Position numbers and translations under genes: made by a program. Below are positions 56,135 through 64,000 of a stretch of DNA of 64,000 nt, piece by piece. Source of the DNA: Roseovarius sp. A-2 (GTDB taxonomy: Bacteria > Pseudomonadota > Alphaproteobacteria > Rhodobacterales > Rhodobacteraceae); contig NZ_BDIY01000001.1 in assembly GCF_002072155.1 (NCBI RefSeq), forward strand, positions 434,001 to 498,000. Reading direction: 5' to 3'. The first letter of the stretch is position 1, and each line of letters begins with the position of its first letter. The notes below the pieces were generated by a model. That model was not told where the DNA came from, searched no databases, and saw nothing but the letters and a program-made list of their open reading frames with translations.

Positions 56135-59100
56135 ATGAAGATCGAACGTAAATTCACCACCGCCGGACAGGATGCCTATGCTGCGCTGGACTTCGTGACC
56201 GCGAGTTCCGAGATCCGCAATCCCGACGGTACGACGGTCTTCAGACTCGACGAGATCGAAGTCCCGGCAGGCTGGAGCCAAGTGGCGAGCGATGTGATTG
56301 CGCAGAAATATTTCCGCAAGGCCGGTGTGCCCAACAAGCTCGAAAAGGTGGCCGAAGACGGCGTGCCGGAGTTCCTGTGGCGCGCAAAGCCGGCCAAGGA
56401 CAATGACGGCTTCGGCGGCGAAACCTCGGCCAAGCAGGTCTTCGACCGGCTGGCCGGTGCCTGGTGCTACTGGGGCTGGAAGGGCGGCTACTTCACCAAC
56501 GAATCCGACGCCCGCGCCTATTTCGACGAGATGCGCTACATGCTGGCCCGCCAGATGGCCGCCCCCAACTCGCCGCAGTGGTTCAACACCGGCCTGCATT
56601 GGGCGTACGGCATCGACGGCCCCGGGCAGGGCCACTACTACGTCGATTTCGAGACCGGCGAGCTGACCAAATCCGCCTCCGCCTACGAGCATCCGCAGCC
56701 GCATGCGTGCTTTATCCAGTCGGTCAAGGACGATCTGGTCGGCGATGGCGGCATCATGGATCTCTGGGTGCGCGAGGCGCGGCTGTTCAAATACGGCTCC
56801 GGCACCGGCACCAATTTCAGCAGCCTGCGCGCCGCCAACGAGCCGCTCTCGGGCGGCGGCAAGTCCTCGGGCCTGATGGGCTTTCTCAAGATCGGCGACC
56901 GCGCGGCAGGCGCGATCAAGTCGGGCGGCACCACGCGCCGCGCCGCCAAGATGGTGATCTGCGACGCCGATCACCCCGATATCCAGGAATTCATCAACTG
57001 GAAGGTCAAGGAAGAGCAGAAGGTCGCCAGCATCGTCGCAGGCTCCAAGATGCACGAGCTGAAGCTCAATGAGATCTTCGCCGCGATCCGCGCCTGGGAT
57101 GGCAGCACCGAGGATGCGGTTGATCCCAAGAAGAACGCGCAGTTGAAATCCGCCATTCGCGGCGCGAAACAGGTGCAGATTCCCGAAACCTACGTCAAGC
57201 GCGTGCTGGATTATGCCAAGCAGGGCTATGGCAGCATCGAGTTCCCGACCTATGACACCGATTGGGATAGCGAGGCCTATGCAAGCGTCTCTGGCCAGAA
57301 CTCCAACAATTCCATCCGCGTGACGGACGCCTTCCTAAAGGCGGTCGAGAATGACGAGGATTGGGCACTGATCAACCGCACCGATGGCTCGGTCTCCAAG
57401 ACCATCAAGGCGCGTGATCTGTGGGAGGATGTGGGCCACGCGGCCTGGGCCTGCGCCGATCCGGGCATCCAGTATCACGACACGGTCAACGCCTGGCACA
57501 CGTGTCCCGAGGACGGCGAGATCCGTGGCTCCAACCCGTGCTCGGAATACATGTTCCTCGACGACACCGCCTGCAACCTCGCCTCGATGAACCTGCTCAA
57601 GTTCTACGTGGACGGACAGTTCGACGCCGACGCCTATGTGCATGCCACCCGGCTCTGGACGCTGACGCTGGAAATCTCGGTGACCATGGCGCAGTTTCCC
57701 TCCAGGGAGATCGCGCAGCGCAGCTATGATTTCCGCACGCTTGGCCTTGGCTACGCCAATATCGGCGGCCTGCTGATGAACATGGGCTATGGCTATGACA
57801 GCGACGAGGGCCGCGCGCTCTGCGGGGCGCTGACGGCAATCATGACCGGCGTCTCCTATGCGACCTCCGCCGAGATGGCGGGCGAGTTGGGTGCCTTCGC
57901 GGGTTACAAGAAAAACGCCAAGCACATGCTGCGCGTGATCCGCAACCACCGTAACGCCGCCTATGGCGCGACCGAGGGCTATGAGGCGCTCGCCGTCAAA
58001 CCCGTGCCGCTCGACCACAAGAGCTGCCCCGATGCCGGCCTCGTCGATTTGGCGATGGCAAGCTGGGATGAAGCGCTGAAACTGGGCGAAAAGCACGGCT
58101 ATCGCAACGCGCAGGCCACCGTGATCGCGCCCACCGGCACCATCGGACTGGTGATGGATTGCGACACGACGGGCATCGAGCCCGATTTCGCGCTGGTAAA
58201 GTTCAAGAAACTGGCCGGGGGCGGCTATTTCAAGATCATCAACCAGTCGGTGCCCGCCGCCCTTGAAAAGCTGGGTTATGGCCCGGCGCAGATCGAGGAA
58301 ATCATCGGCCATGCCGTGGGCCACGGCACCATCGGCAACGCGCCCGGCATCAATCACACCTCGCTGGTCGGTCACGGTTTTGGCGAGGCGGAATTGGCCA
58401 AGGTCGATGCAGCACTTGGCTCTGCCTTCGATATCCGCTTCGTGTTCAACCAGTGGACGCTCGGCGCGGAGTTCTGCACGCAGGTGCTCGGCATCCCGAC
58501 CGAAAAGCTGAACGATCCGAGTTTCGACCTGCTTGCGCATCTGGGCTATTCCCGTCGCGAGATCGACGCCGCGAATGACCATGTCTGCGGGACGATGACG
58601 CTGGAAGGCGCGCCGCATCTGCGGCAAGAGCATTATCACATCTTTGATTGCGCCAATCCCTGCGGCAAGACCGGCAAGCGCTATCTCGGTGTGGACAGCC
58701 ACATCACCATGATGGCGGCGGCGCAGTCGTTCATTTCTGGGGCGATCTCCAAGACGATCAACATGCCCAACGACGCCACCATCGAAGATTGTCAGAAAGC
58801 CTATGAGCTGTCGTGGTCCCTCGGCGTCAAGGCCAACGCGCTCTACCGTGATGGCTCCAAGCTCAGCCAGCCGCTGGCATCGGCGCTGGTCGAGGATGAT
58901 GACGAGGCCGCCGAGATCCTTGAATCGGGCTCGGCGCAGGAAAAGGCCGCCGTTTTGGCCGAGAAGGTCGTCGAGAAGGTGGTGATCAAGGAAATTGTCC
59001 GCTCGAACCGTGAAAAGATGCCGCAGCGCCGCAAGGGCTACACGCAAAAGGCCATGGTCGGCGGGCACAAGGTGTACTTGCGCACAGGTGAATATGAGGA

Positions 59101-59800
59101 TGGCCAGCTTGGCGAGATCTTCATCGACATGCACAAGGAAGGTGCCGGGTTCCGCGCGATGATGAACAACTTCGCCATCGCGGTGTCGGTGGGCCTGCAA
59201 TACGGCGTACCGCTTGAAGAATTCGTCGATGCCTTCACCTTCACCAAGTTCGAGCCCTCGGGCATGGTGCAGGGCAATGACAGCATCAAGAACGCCACCT
59301 CGATCCTCGACTATATCTTCCGCGAACTGGCGGTCAGCTATCTCGACCGGACGGATCTGGCACATGTCAAACCCTCGGGCGCATCGTTCGACGATCTGGG
59401 ACGCGGCGAAGAGGAAGGTGTGAGCAACATCAAGGAGATGTCGGGTGACGCTGCCTCGCGCTCGCTGGAGGTGCTCAAGCAGATCAGCTCCACCGGCTAC
59501 CTGCGCAAGCGCCTGCCACAGGAACTTGTCGTGTTTCAGGGCGGTCAGGCCACCGGCACCACCGGCTTTCACGGCAGTGATGCCGAGGCGGCACTGCAAA
59601 CCCTCGTTCCCGAGACGGTGCAGGCCAACGTGGCGTCGGTGTCGGCCACGTCGACCACTATGTCGATGGACGCCCGCACCAAGGCCCGGATGCAAGGTTA
59701 CGAGGGCGAGGCCTGCGGCGAATGCGGCAACTACACGCTGGTGCGCAACGGCACCTGCATGAAGTGCAACACCTGCGGATCGACAAGCGGGTGTAGCTAA
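56135..59800 (+). CDS. nrdJ: Ribonucleoside-diphosphate reductase, class II (B12-dependent)
   Basis: A 1221-residue adenosylcobalamin-dependent reductase making deoxyribonucleotides with or without oxygen. [27 protein letters not shown], the active-site [20 protein letters not shown] (Cys and Glu), [20 protein letters not shown] and the C-terminal redox region with [18 protein letters not shown] are in order. The ATG at 56135 follows GGGGCAG and gives the family N-terminus [19 protein letters not shown]; an upstream frame extension across the promoter is not coding. Regulated by NrdR. No class I or III genes are in the window. Confidence 0.96.
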   Translation: MKIERKFTTAGQDAYAALDFVTASSEIRNPDGTTVFRLDEIEVPAGWSQVASDVIAQKYFRKAGVPNKLEKVAEDGVPEFLWRAKPAKDNDGFGGETSAKQVFDRLAGAWCYWGWKGGYFTNESDARAYFDEMRYMLARQMAAPNSPQWFNTGLHWAYGIDGPGQGHYYVDFETGELTKSASAYEHPQPHACFIQSVKDDLVGDGGIMDLWVREARLFKYGSGTGTNFSSLRAANEPLSGGGKSSGLMGFLKIGDRAAGAIKSGGTTRRAAKMVICDADHPDIQEFINWKVKEEQKVASIVAGSKMHELKLNEIFAAIRAWDGSTEDAVDPKKNAQLKSAIRGAKQVQIPETYVKRVLDYAKQGYGSIEFPTYDTDWDSEAYASVSGQNSNNSIRVTDAFLKAVENDEDWALINRTDGSVSKTIKARDLWEDVGHAAWACADPGIQYHDTVNAWHTCPEDGEIRGSNPCSEYMFLDDTACNLASMNLLKFYVDGQFDADAYVHATRLWTLTLEISVTMAQFPSREIAQRSYDFRTLGLGYANIGGLLMNMGYGYDSDEGRALCGALTAIMTGVSYATSAEMAGELGAFAGYKKNAKHMLRVIRNHRNAAYGATEGYEALAVKPVPLDHKSCPDAGLVDLAMASWDEALKLGEKHGYRNAQATVIAPTGTIGLVMDCDTTGIEPDFALVKFKKLAGGGYFKIINQSVPAALEKLGYGPAQIEEIIGHAVGHGTIGNAPGINHTSLVGHGFGEAELAKVDAALGSAFDIRFVFNQWTLGAEFCTQVLGIPTEKLNDPSFDLLAHLGYSRREIDAANDHVCGTMTLEGAPHLRQEHYHIFDCANPCGKTGKRYLGVDSHITMMAAAQSFISGAISKTINMPNDATIEDCQKAYELSWSLGVKANALYRDGSKLSQPLASALVEDDDEAAEILESGSAQEKAAVLAEKVVEKVVIKEIVRSNREKMPQRRKGYTQKAMVGGHKVYLRTGEYEDGQLGEIFIDMHKEGAGFRAMMNNFAIAVSVGLQYGVPLEEFVDAFTFTKFEPSGMVQGNDSIKNATSILDYIFRELAVSYLDRTDLAHVKPSGASFDDLGRGEEEGVSNIKEMSGDAASRSLEVLKQISSTGYLRKRLPQELVVFQGGQATGTTGFHGSDAEAALQTLVPETVQANVASVSATSTTMSMDARTKARMQGYEGEACGECGNYTLVRNGTCMKCNTCGSTSGCS

Positions 59801-59815
59801 GCAAATTGAGGGTTG

Positions 59816-59841
59816 GGGATCGGTGTTAGCGCACCGACCCC
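59816..59841 (+). terminator. nrdJ terminator
   Basis: GGGATCGGTG and CACCGACCCC pair at nine of ten positions around TTAGCG, 15 bases after the stop, followed within a few bases by TTTT. Confidence 0.65.
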
Positions 59842-60019
59842 CGGCTTTTCCTCAGCGAAACTCTGTACGGGCTGAGGAATAACCAAGTTCGACCCTGTAG
59901 GGCCGATACATGTAGCGGAAACACGGTAGACTGATGGGATCAATAGCGTGCGGACTTACTCACAGACTTGCCACCAAGAAATGCTCGCAGGCTGTGGATA
60001 AACTGAAAGGAGACCTAAG

Positions 60020-60370
60020 ATGTCTCACAAAACTGATGGCACCTACACGGTGCAGTTCAAAAGCGCCCAAGATTGGGGGGCTGGAGTGATAACCCTGAAA
60101 GACCTGCAACTCACCGGCGGTGACTCGGGCTACATCTTCACTGGCTCTTTTCGCGAGGTCGGTTCTCGACTTGCGGGCACAGTGAAGGTGGAACAACACG
60201 TGGCAGGGTATCCTTCTATTTTTGGCCACTCTGTGGGCCAGGTGTTTGATCTGGACCTTGACGGTCAATTCGACGGTGATGTGGTACTGTTCAATGGTCA
60301 CGTGCGTGGGCAAGATCACCTCGAGATTCAGATTCAGCTGTCGAGGGCTAAGCCTCTCGCGGCGGAGTGA
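60020..60370 (+). CDS. GrlR-like regulatory protein
   Basis: A 116-residue protein resembling the GrlR family, small lipocalin-like beta-barrel proteins first known as a type III secretion repressor in enteropathogenic E. coli. DGTYTVQFKSAQDWGAGVITLKD, LTGGDSGYIFTGSF and the C-terminal HVRGQDHLEIQIQLSRAKPL align well by eye with GrlR (GGD, HVRG, final Pro-Leu). AAAGGAGA CCTAAG ATG is a strong ribosome site. GC content looks lower than in the neighbours. No GrlA or secretion genes are nearby. Flanked by terminators on both sides, so it is a single-gene unit. Confidence 0.7.
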   Translation: MSHKTDGTYTVQFKSAQDWGAGVITLKDLQLTGGDSGYIFTGSFREVGSRLAGTVKVEQHVAGYPSIFGHSVGQVFDLDLDGQFDGDVVLFNGHVRGQDHLEIQIQLSRAKPLAAE

Positions 60371-60469
60371 TTGTAAGGTTCAGGGGCGGGTGCGCTCGCC
60401 CCGGACGCGGATCGGAGACAGGCAACAACCATAATCGGGCAGTAAATCAACATCCCGATCCGCGAACCT

Positions 60470-60495
60470 GAGGGGGCCCTGTGCCCCCTCTTTTT
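60470..60495 (+). terminator. Factor-independent terminator
   Basis: GAGGGGGC and GCCCCCTC pair around CCTGT and run directly into TTTTT. It closes the GrlR-like gene unit, about 100 bases after the stop. Confidence 0.9.
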
Positions 60496-60594
60496 CTTTT
60501 GCGGCCCCCGGCGGTCAATTTTATCGCCCGGAATCGCGTTGCGCTGACCCGGCAGGCCTGTACCCTGCGCGCAATTCACCAGAGGAGGCCCCGC

Positions 60595-61791
60595 ATGATC
60601 ACTGTCAACCCTGAGAGATTTCTGGCCGACCTGCACCGGTTGCGCGAATTCGGCGCGGCGGGGGTGGGCCGCGGCGTGGTGCGCCCGGCCTTTAGCGCGC
60701 CCGACATTGCCGCGCGCGAATGGCTGGCCGAGGAGATCCGCGCGGCGGGGCTTACCCCGCAATTCGATCCGGTGGGCAGTCTCTTTGGTTTGGCCGAGGG
60801 CAAATCGCTCTTGATCGGCAGTCACAGCGACAGCCAGCCCGAGGGCGGCTGGCTCGACGGGGCGCTTGGTGTCATCGCGGGGCTGGAGATCGCGCGCGCG
60901 AGTGTCGAGGCGGGTGGGCCACCCGTGTCGGTCGTCTCGTTTCAGGATGAGGAGGGGCGTTTTGGCGTCACCACCGGCAGCGCGATCTGGTCGGGCAACC
61001 TGAGCCTTGAGGACGCCGACCGGCAGACCGACCGCGAGGGCGTGAGTTTCGCCGAGGCGCGCGCGGGCATGGCGCATCTGGCGGCGGATTTCGTCGATCC
61101 CGCACGGTTCAGCGGCTTTCTGGAAATGCATATCGAGCAGGGCCCGTGGCTCGAACAGGCGGATGAGGCGGTCGGGGTCGTGACCGATATCGTCGGCATC
61201 CGCGACATGCGGATCACGCTCGATGGCCAGCAGAACCATGCGGGCACCACGCCGATGCACCTGCGGCGCGACGCGTTCCAGGGATTGGCGCGGTTCAACA
61301 GCCTGATCAACGAGCGGTTCCGCAACGTGGTGACGCCGCAGACGGTCTGGACCATCGGCCATGTGCGGCTGCATCCCGACGCGCATTCGATCGTGCCGGG
61401 GCAGGCGGTGTTTTCGGTGCAATGGCGCGATGGCGACGGCGACCGTCTGCGCCGAATGGAGGAAATCATTCGCGAAACCGCCGCCGAGGTGGCCGAGGAA
61501 ATGGGGCTTGGGCTGAGTTTCGGCGACATGCTGGGGCTGGAGCCGGTGCCGATGGATGGGCATTTGCGCGCGGCGCTGTGCGACAGCGCCGAGGCCGTGG
61601 TGCCGGGCCGCTGGCGGCAGATGCAATCGGGCGCGCTGCATGATGCGACCAATGTGTCGCGGCTGATGCCCGCCGCGATGCTGTTCGTGCCTTCGATCGA
61701 CGGGATCAGCCACGCCTTTGCCGAGGACACCGCCGAGGCCGATCTGGTGGCGGGGCTTGAGGTGCTGGCGGGGGCGGCGGCGCGTCTGTGA
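60595..61791 (+). CDS. Zn-dependent hydrolase, N-carbamoyl-amino-acid hydrolase / allantoate amidohydrolase family
   Basis: A 398-residue M20-family amidohydrolase. Metal ligands and family motifs: [20 protein letters not shown] (His, Asp), [10 protein letters not shown] (Glu), [10 protein letters not shown] and the dimer-domain segment [17 protein letters not shown], then [10 protein letters not shown]. It hydrolyses N-carbamoyl amino acids, ureidoglycolate precursors or allantoate; sequence reading does not decide which. AGAGGAGG lies eight bases before the ATG. No pyrimidine or purine catabolism genes are adjacent. Confidence 0.9.
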   Translation: MITVNPERFLADLHRLREFGAAGVGRGVVRPAFSAPDIAAREWLAEEIRAAGLTPQFDPVGSLFGLAEGKSLLIGSHSDSQPEGGWLDGALGVIAGLEIARASVEAGGPPVSVVSFQDEEGRFGVTTGSAIWSGNLSLEDADRQTDREGVSFAEARAGMAHLAADFVDPARFSGFLEMHIEQGPWLEQADEAVGVVTDIVGIRDMRITLDGQQNHAGTTPMHLRRDAFQGLARFNSLINERFRNVVTPQTVWTIGHVRLHPDAHSIVPGQAVFSVQWRDGDGDRLRRMEEIIRETAAEVAEEMGLGLSFGDMLGLEPVPMDGHLRAALCDSAEAVVPGRWRQMQSGALHDATNVSRLMPAAMLFVPSIDGISHAFAEDTAEADLVAGLEVLAGAAARL

Positions 61792-61803
61792 TCGTTTGAA
61801 CCG

Positions 61804-61837
61804 CGTCATCGTCCGGCTTGACCGGAGGATCTGTTGG
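61804..61837. repeat. Intergenic palindromic repeat, second copy
   Basis: CGTCATCGTCCGGCTTGACC and the GGAGGATCTGTTGG that follows match the second module of the repeat at 20428-20461 with few changes. CCGGCTTGACCGG itself is partly palindromic. It lies between the hydrolase and the response regulator genes, which converge. Confidence 0.55.
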
Positions 61838-61908
61838 AGAGCGGTCCTGAGATCAAGCCCGGGGATGGCAGGGGGATGCATGACCCGGATGGCTGGGATG
61901 ACAGCCCC

Positions 61909-62610
61909 TTATCCCCAGGCCACATCGCCCAGAAAGATATAGCCCGCGCCGTAGATCGTCTTGATCAGGCGCGGGTTCTTGGGGTCTTCGCGCAGCTTGG
62001 TGCGCAGGCGCGAGATACGCACGTCCATCGCACGGTCAAAGCTTTCGCCCGCCGCCCCGCCGAGCGTCTCCTGCATCGCCTGCCGGGAAATCAGCCGCTT
62101 GGGGCGTTCGAGAAAGAGCCGAAGCACCTCGCCCTCGGCATGGGAAAAGGGGGTTTCCGCGCCGCTCTCATCCTCCAGAACATAACGGTCGAAATGCGCC
62201 ACCCAGCCGTTGAAGCGCGCCACCTCGCCGGTCTGGGGGGCGGGCGTGCCGCGGCGCAGGCGGGCGCGAATGCGGGCCACCACCTCTGAAGGGTCGAACG
62301 GTTTGATGATATAGTCGTCTGCGCCCAGTTCCAGCCCGGTCACCCGGTCCTGCACCTGCGCGCGGCCGGAAATGATGATCACCGTTGCGCCCTGCTCCAG
62401 CGCCAGCCGGTGCACCAGGGTCAGCCCGTCGCGGTCGGGCAGAGACAGATCGACAAGGCAGACATCGGGATTGGCCTGCCGCAGCGCGGCCTCGAATTCG
62501 GTGGCGCGGCCAAAGGCCATGGTGCGGAACCCGGCCTCGGTCAGCGCATCGGCCAGCATCATCCGGATCGCCGGTTCGTCGTCGAGAATGGTGACGAGTG
62601 GCGTGGTCAT
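61909..62610 (-). CDS. OmpR-family response regulator
   Basis: A 233-residue two-domain regulator. The receiver (about 5-118) has the phosphoacceptor D54 in DVCLVDLSLPDRDG, the acidic pair D10/D11 and K in DYIIKPFDPSE. The winged helix (about 135-230) has RAMDVRISRLRTKLREDP and IKTIYGAGYIF. Its start overlaps the end of the sensor kinase gene by four bases, so the two form one system. Targets unknown. Confidence 0.93.
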   Translation of the reverse strand: MTTPLVTILDDEPAIRMMLADALTEAGFRTMAFGRATEFEAALRQANPDVCLVDLSLPDRDGLTLVHRLALEQGATVIIISGRAQVQDRVTGLELGADDYIIKPFDPSEVVARIRARLRRGTPAPQTGEVARFNGWVAHFDRYVLEDESGAETPFSHAEGEVLRLFLERPKRLISRQAMQETLGGAAGESFDRAMDVRISRLRTKLREDPKNPRLIKTIYGAGYIFLGDVAWG

Positions 62611-64000
62611 GGGCGATCTCCGGCATTCAGCGCGGCGTCAAGCTGGGCTGCGGTGAAAGGTTTGCGCAACACCGGTACGCGTAGGGTCGCGGCGCGGTGC
62701 AGCGGGTCGTCGGGGGGCAGCGAGGTCATCAGCACAAGCGGGCAATCCGGTCCGCGTGGCACGTCTGCGAGATCGAGCCCGGTGCGATCGCCTTCCAGAA
62801 CGATATCTGACAGAACGGCGGAAATCTCGGGCAATTGGGCGATGAGGGTGCTCGCCTCCTCGACGCTGGCGGCCTCGATCACGCTGTGACCCGCAGCGCG
62901 CAGCATGTCGCGCAAGGCGCCGCGCAGGTCGGGGCTGTCCTCGACCAGCAGCACGAGGCCGGGGGGGCGTGCATCGCCTGCGGGGCGCAGCGGCAGACGC
63001 AGGGCCACGCGCGCGCCCTTGTCGGTATTGCCCAGAATGATGCGCCCGCCCGCCAGTTTGGTCATGTCATAGACCATCGACAGGCCCAGTCCCGAGCCTT
63101 CGCCGCCCTTGGTGGTGAAGAACGGAACGAGCGCGTGGTCGATTGCCTCGGGGCTGAAGCCGGGGCCGGTATCGTCGAGCACGAATTCAAGCCATGTGTC
63201 CTGAATGGCGCGTGCGATCAGGGTGATTTCACCGCTGTCGCCACAGGCATCGCGGGCGTTGAGGACGAGATTGAGCAATGAATCCTGCAACATGCCGGCA
63301 TCGAGCAGATAGCGGGCCTCGGTCGTCTCTCGGGTGATCCGCAGGGTGACGCCCGAGGGCAGGGCGGAGCGCGCCAGCGTCTCCAGATCGCCCAGAAAGG
63401 CCTGAAGATCGGTCGGCACCGGCTCGTGTTCGCGCGGGCCGGTCATGTCGGCGATGCGGCCCAACAACCCGCCCCCGCGCCGGGCGGCGGCGAGCGTGGC
63501 GTCGATCAGTTCACGCGCTTCGTTCGGCAGGCCCATCCGGCCAAGCCGCGACTGCATGCCCAGAATGATCGTCAGAAGATTCGAGAAATCATGCGCCAAT
63601 CCGCTGGTCAGCTGCGCCGCCATCTCGCGCCGCCTTGTCTGTTGCAGCGCGGCGCGGGTCTGGCTTTCCTCGGTGATGTCCATCGACAGGATATAGACCC
63701 CGCCGCTGTAATGATCGGGGGTGAGCGCCACGCGGATACGGCGCGAGCTTGGCTCGTGCGTGAACTCGAAGACCGACGGCTCTCCGGCATAGGCCTTTTC
63801 AAGCTCGGGGCTGATCACCGACCAGGGTTGCGGCTCCAGCACATCGGCCGCGTGCACCCCGATCAGATCGGTGCGGGAGCCGGGCATGACCGAGGTCAAG
63901 CGTCGGTTGGAATAGGTATAGCAGCAGTCGGGGCCGATATGGGCGATATGCGCGGGCATCATCTCGGCGGTCAGCCGGGTGCGGGCCTCAGCCTCGGAAA
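62607..64000 (-). CDS. Hybrid sensor histidine kinase (N-terminus cut by window end)
   Basis: The frame is open through the window end, so at least the N-terminus is missing. Visible parts in order: a PAS domain (HIGPDCCYTYSNRRLTSV, RRIRVALTPDHYSGGVYILSMDITEE), a dimerisation helix with phosphoacceptor His in GLAHDFSNLLTIILG, a HATPase domain (LNLVLNARDACG, DTGPGF, GGEGSGLGLSMVYDM) and a C-terminal receiver (VLLVEDSPDLRGALRDML, LSDIVLEGDRTGLDLA). A kinase of the NtrB/FixL-like group with its own receiver, paired with the OmpR-type regulator downstream. Confidence 0.92.
   Translation of the reverse strand, partial: SEAEARTRLTAEMMPAHIAHIGPDCCYTYSNRRLTSVMPGSRTDLIGVHAADVLEPQPWSVISPELEKAYAGEPSVFEFTHEPSSRRIRVALTPDHYSGGVYILSMDITEESQTRAALQQTRRREMAAQLTSGLAHDFSNLLTIILGMQSRLGRMGLPNEARELIDATLAAARRGGGLLGRIADMTGPREHEPVPTDLQAFLGDLETLARSALPSGVTLRITRETTEARYLLDAGMLQDSLLNLVLNARDACGDSGEITLIARAIQDTWLEFVLDDTGPGFSPEAIDHALVPFFTTKGGEGSGLGLSMVYDMTKLAGGRIILGNTDKGARVALRLPLRPAGDARPPGLVLLVEDSPDLRGALRDMLRAAGHSVIEAASVEEASTLIAQLPEISAVLSDIVLEGDRTGLDLADVPRGPDCPLVLMTSLPPDDPLHRAATLRVPVLRKPFTAAQLDAALNAGDRP

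Noticed and set aside
60020..60370. Hidden type III secretion system implied by GrlR
   Set aside because: No secretion, needle or chaperone genes occur in the window; flanking genes are nrdJ and a hydrolase.

Overview
The window is high-GC, densely packed bacterial chromosome. Several signals point to a Roseobacter-clade alphaproteobacterium (Rhodobacterales), perhaps close to Roseovarius. These are the alphaproteobacterial SOS box GTTC-N7-GTTC before uvrA, an FnrL-type and a sulfide-repressor-type operator before a rhodanese gene, a B12-dependent class II ribonucleotide reductase as a long single gene, the trpG-trpD-trpC-moaC-moeA order, a stand-alone corrinoid protein next to a DUF1638 gene, and families such as DUF455, DUF924, DUF934 and DUF2849 in their usual neighbourhoods. 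The genus call is an inference from gene content. I see no insertion sequence, prophage, CRISPR array or rRNA operon; there is one tRNA gene (Pro, TGG).

Layout. 0-9 kb: tail of an ABC exporter, an HNH endonuclease behind an NrdR-like box, a bactofilin/M23 peptidase pair, a peroxiredoxin coupled to a DUF455 ferritin-like protein, a giant AsmA-like protein and queA. 9-18 kb: MFS transporter, DUF924, lpd, a small methyltransferase, SOS-controlled uvrA, DUF4105, DUF2892 and a zinc-finger J-domain protein. 18-21 kb: DUF4177, infC with a non-ATG start, a repetitive Ala/Glu membrane-anchored protein and ferredoxin-NADP reductase. 21-26 kb: an assimilatory sulfate reduction operon on the minus strand (cobA/cysG, DUF2849, cysI, cysH, DUF934) with a divergent Lrp-type regulator. 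26-34 kb: tpiA, two Fe-S assembly genes, a fused RimB/RimK-type protein, tgt, a gene-poor 600-base stretch and aconitase. 34-40 kb: DUF1223, DUF1638 plus a corrinoid protein (probable split methionine synthase parts), an AbrB-type membrane protein and a two-subunit molybdenum hydroxylase. 40-50 kb: moeA, moaC, trpC, trpD, trpG, then a four-gene block (polysaccharide deacetylase, secreted protein, RluE-type synthase, rhodanese) and trpE. 50-56 kb: ppiD-like foldase, gpt, LysE-type exporter, fabI, pdxH, a two-domain cold-shock protein, DUF192 and tRNA-Pro. 56-64 kb: nrdJ behind tandem NrdR boxes, a GrlR-like protein, a carbamoylase-type hydrolase and a response regulator/hybrid kinase pair cut by the window end.

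How they work together. The sulfate operon carries siroheme synthesis (CobA), APS reduction (CysH) and sulfite reduction (CysI), so cofactor and enzyme are made together. MoeA and MoaC make the molybdenum cofactor needed by the nearby Mo hydroxylase. TrpE and TrpG/D/C form most of the tryptophan pathway but are split by about 3.6 kb of unrelated genes. The corrinoid protein and NrdJ both make this organism depend on B12.

The most unusual observation is a pair of intergenic elements (30726-30890 and 40332-40500). They share one predicted secondary structure: a 7-bp hairpin with GAA tip and a 20-bp long-range stem enclosing exactly 101 bases in both. Several paired positions differ between the copies but remain complementary. 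I know of no named family that matches.
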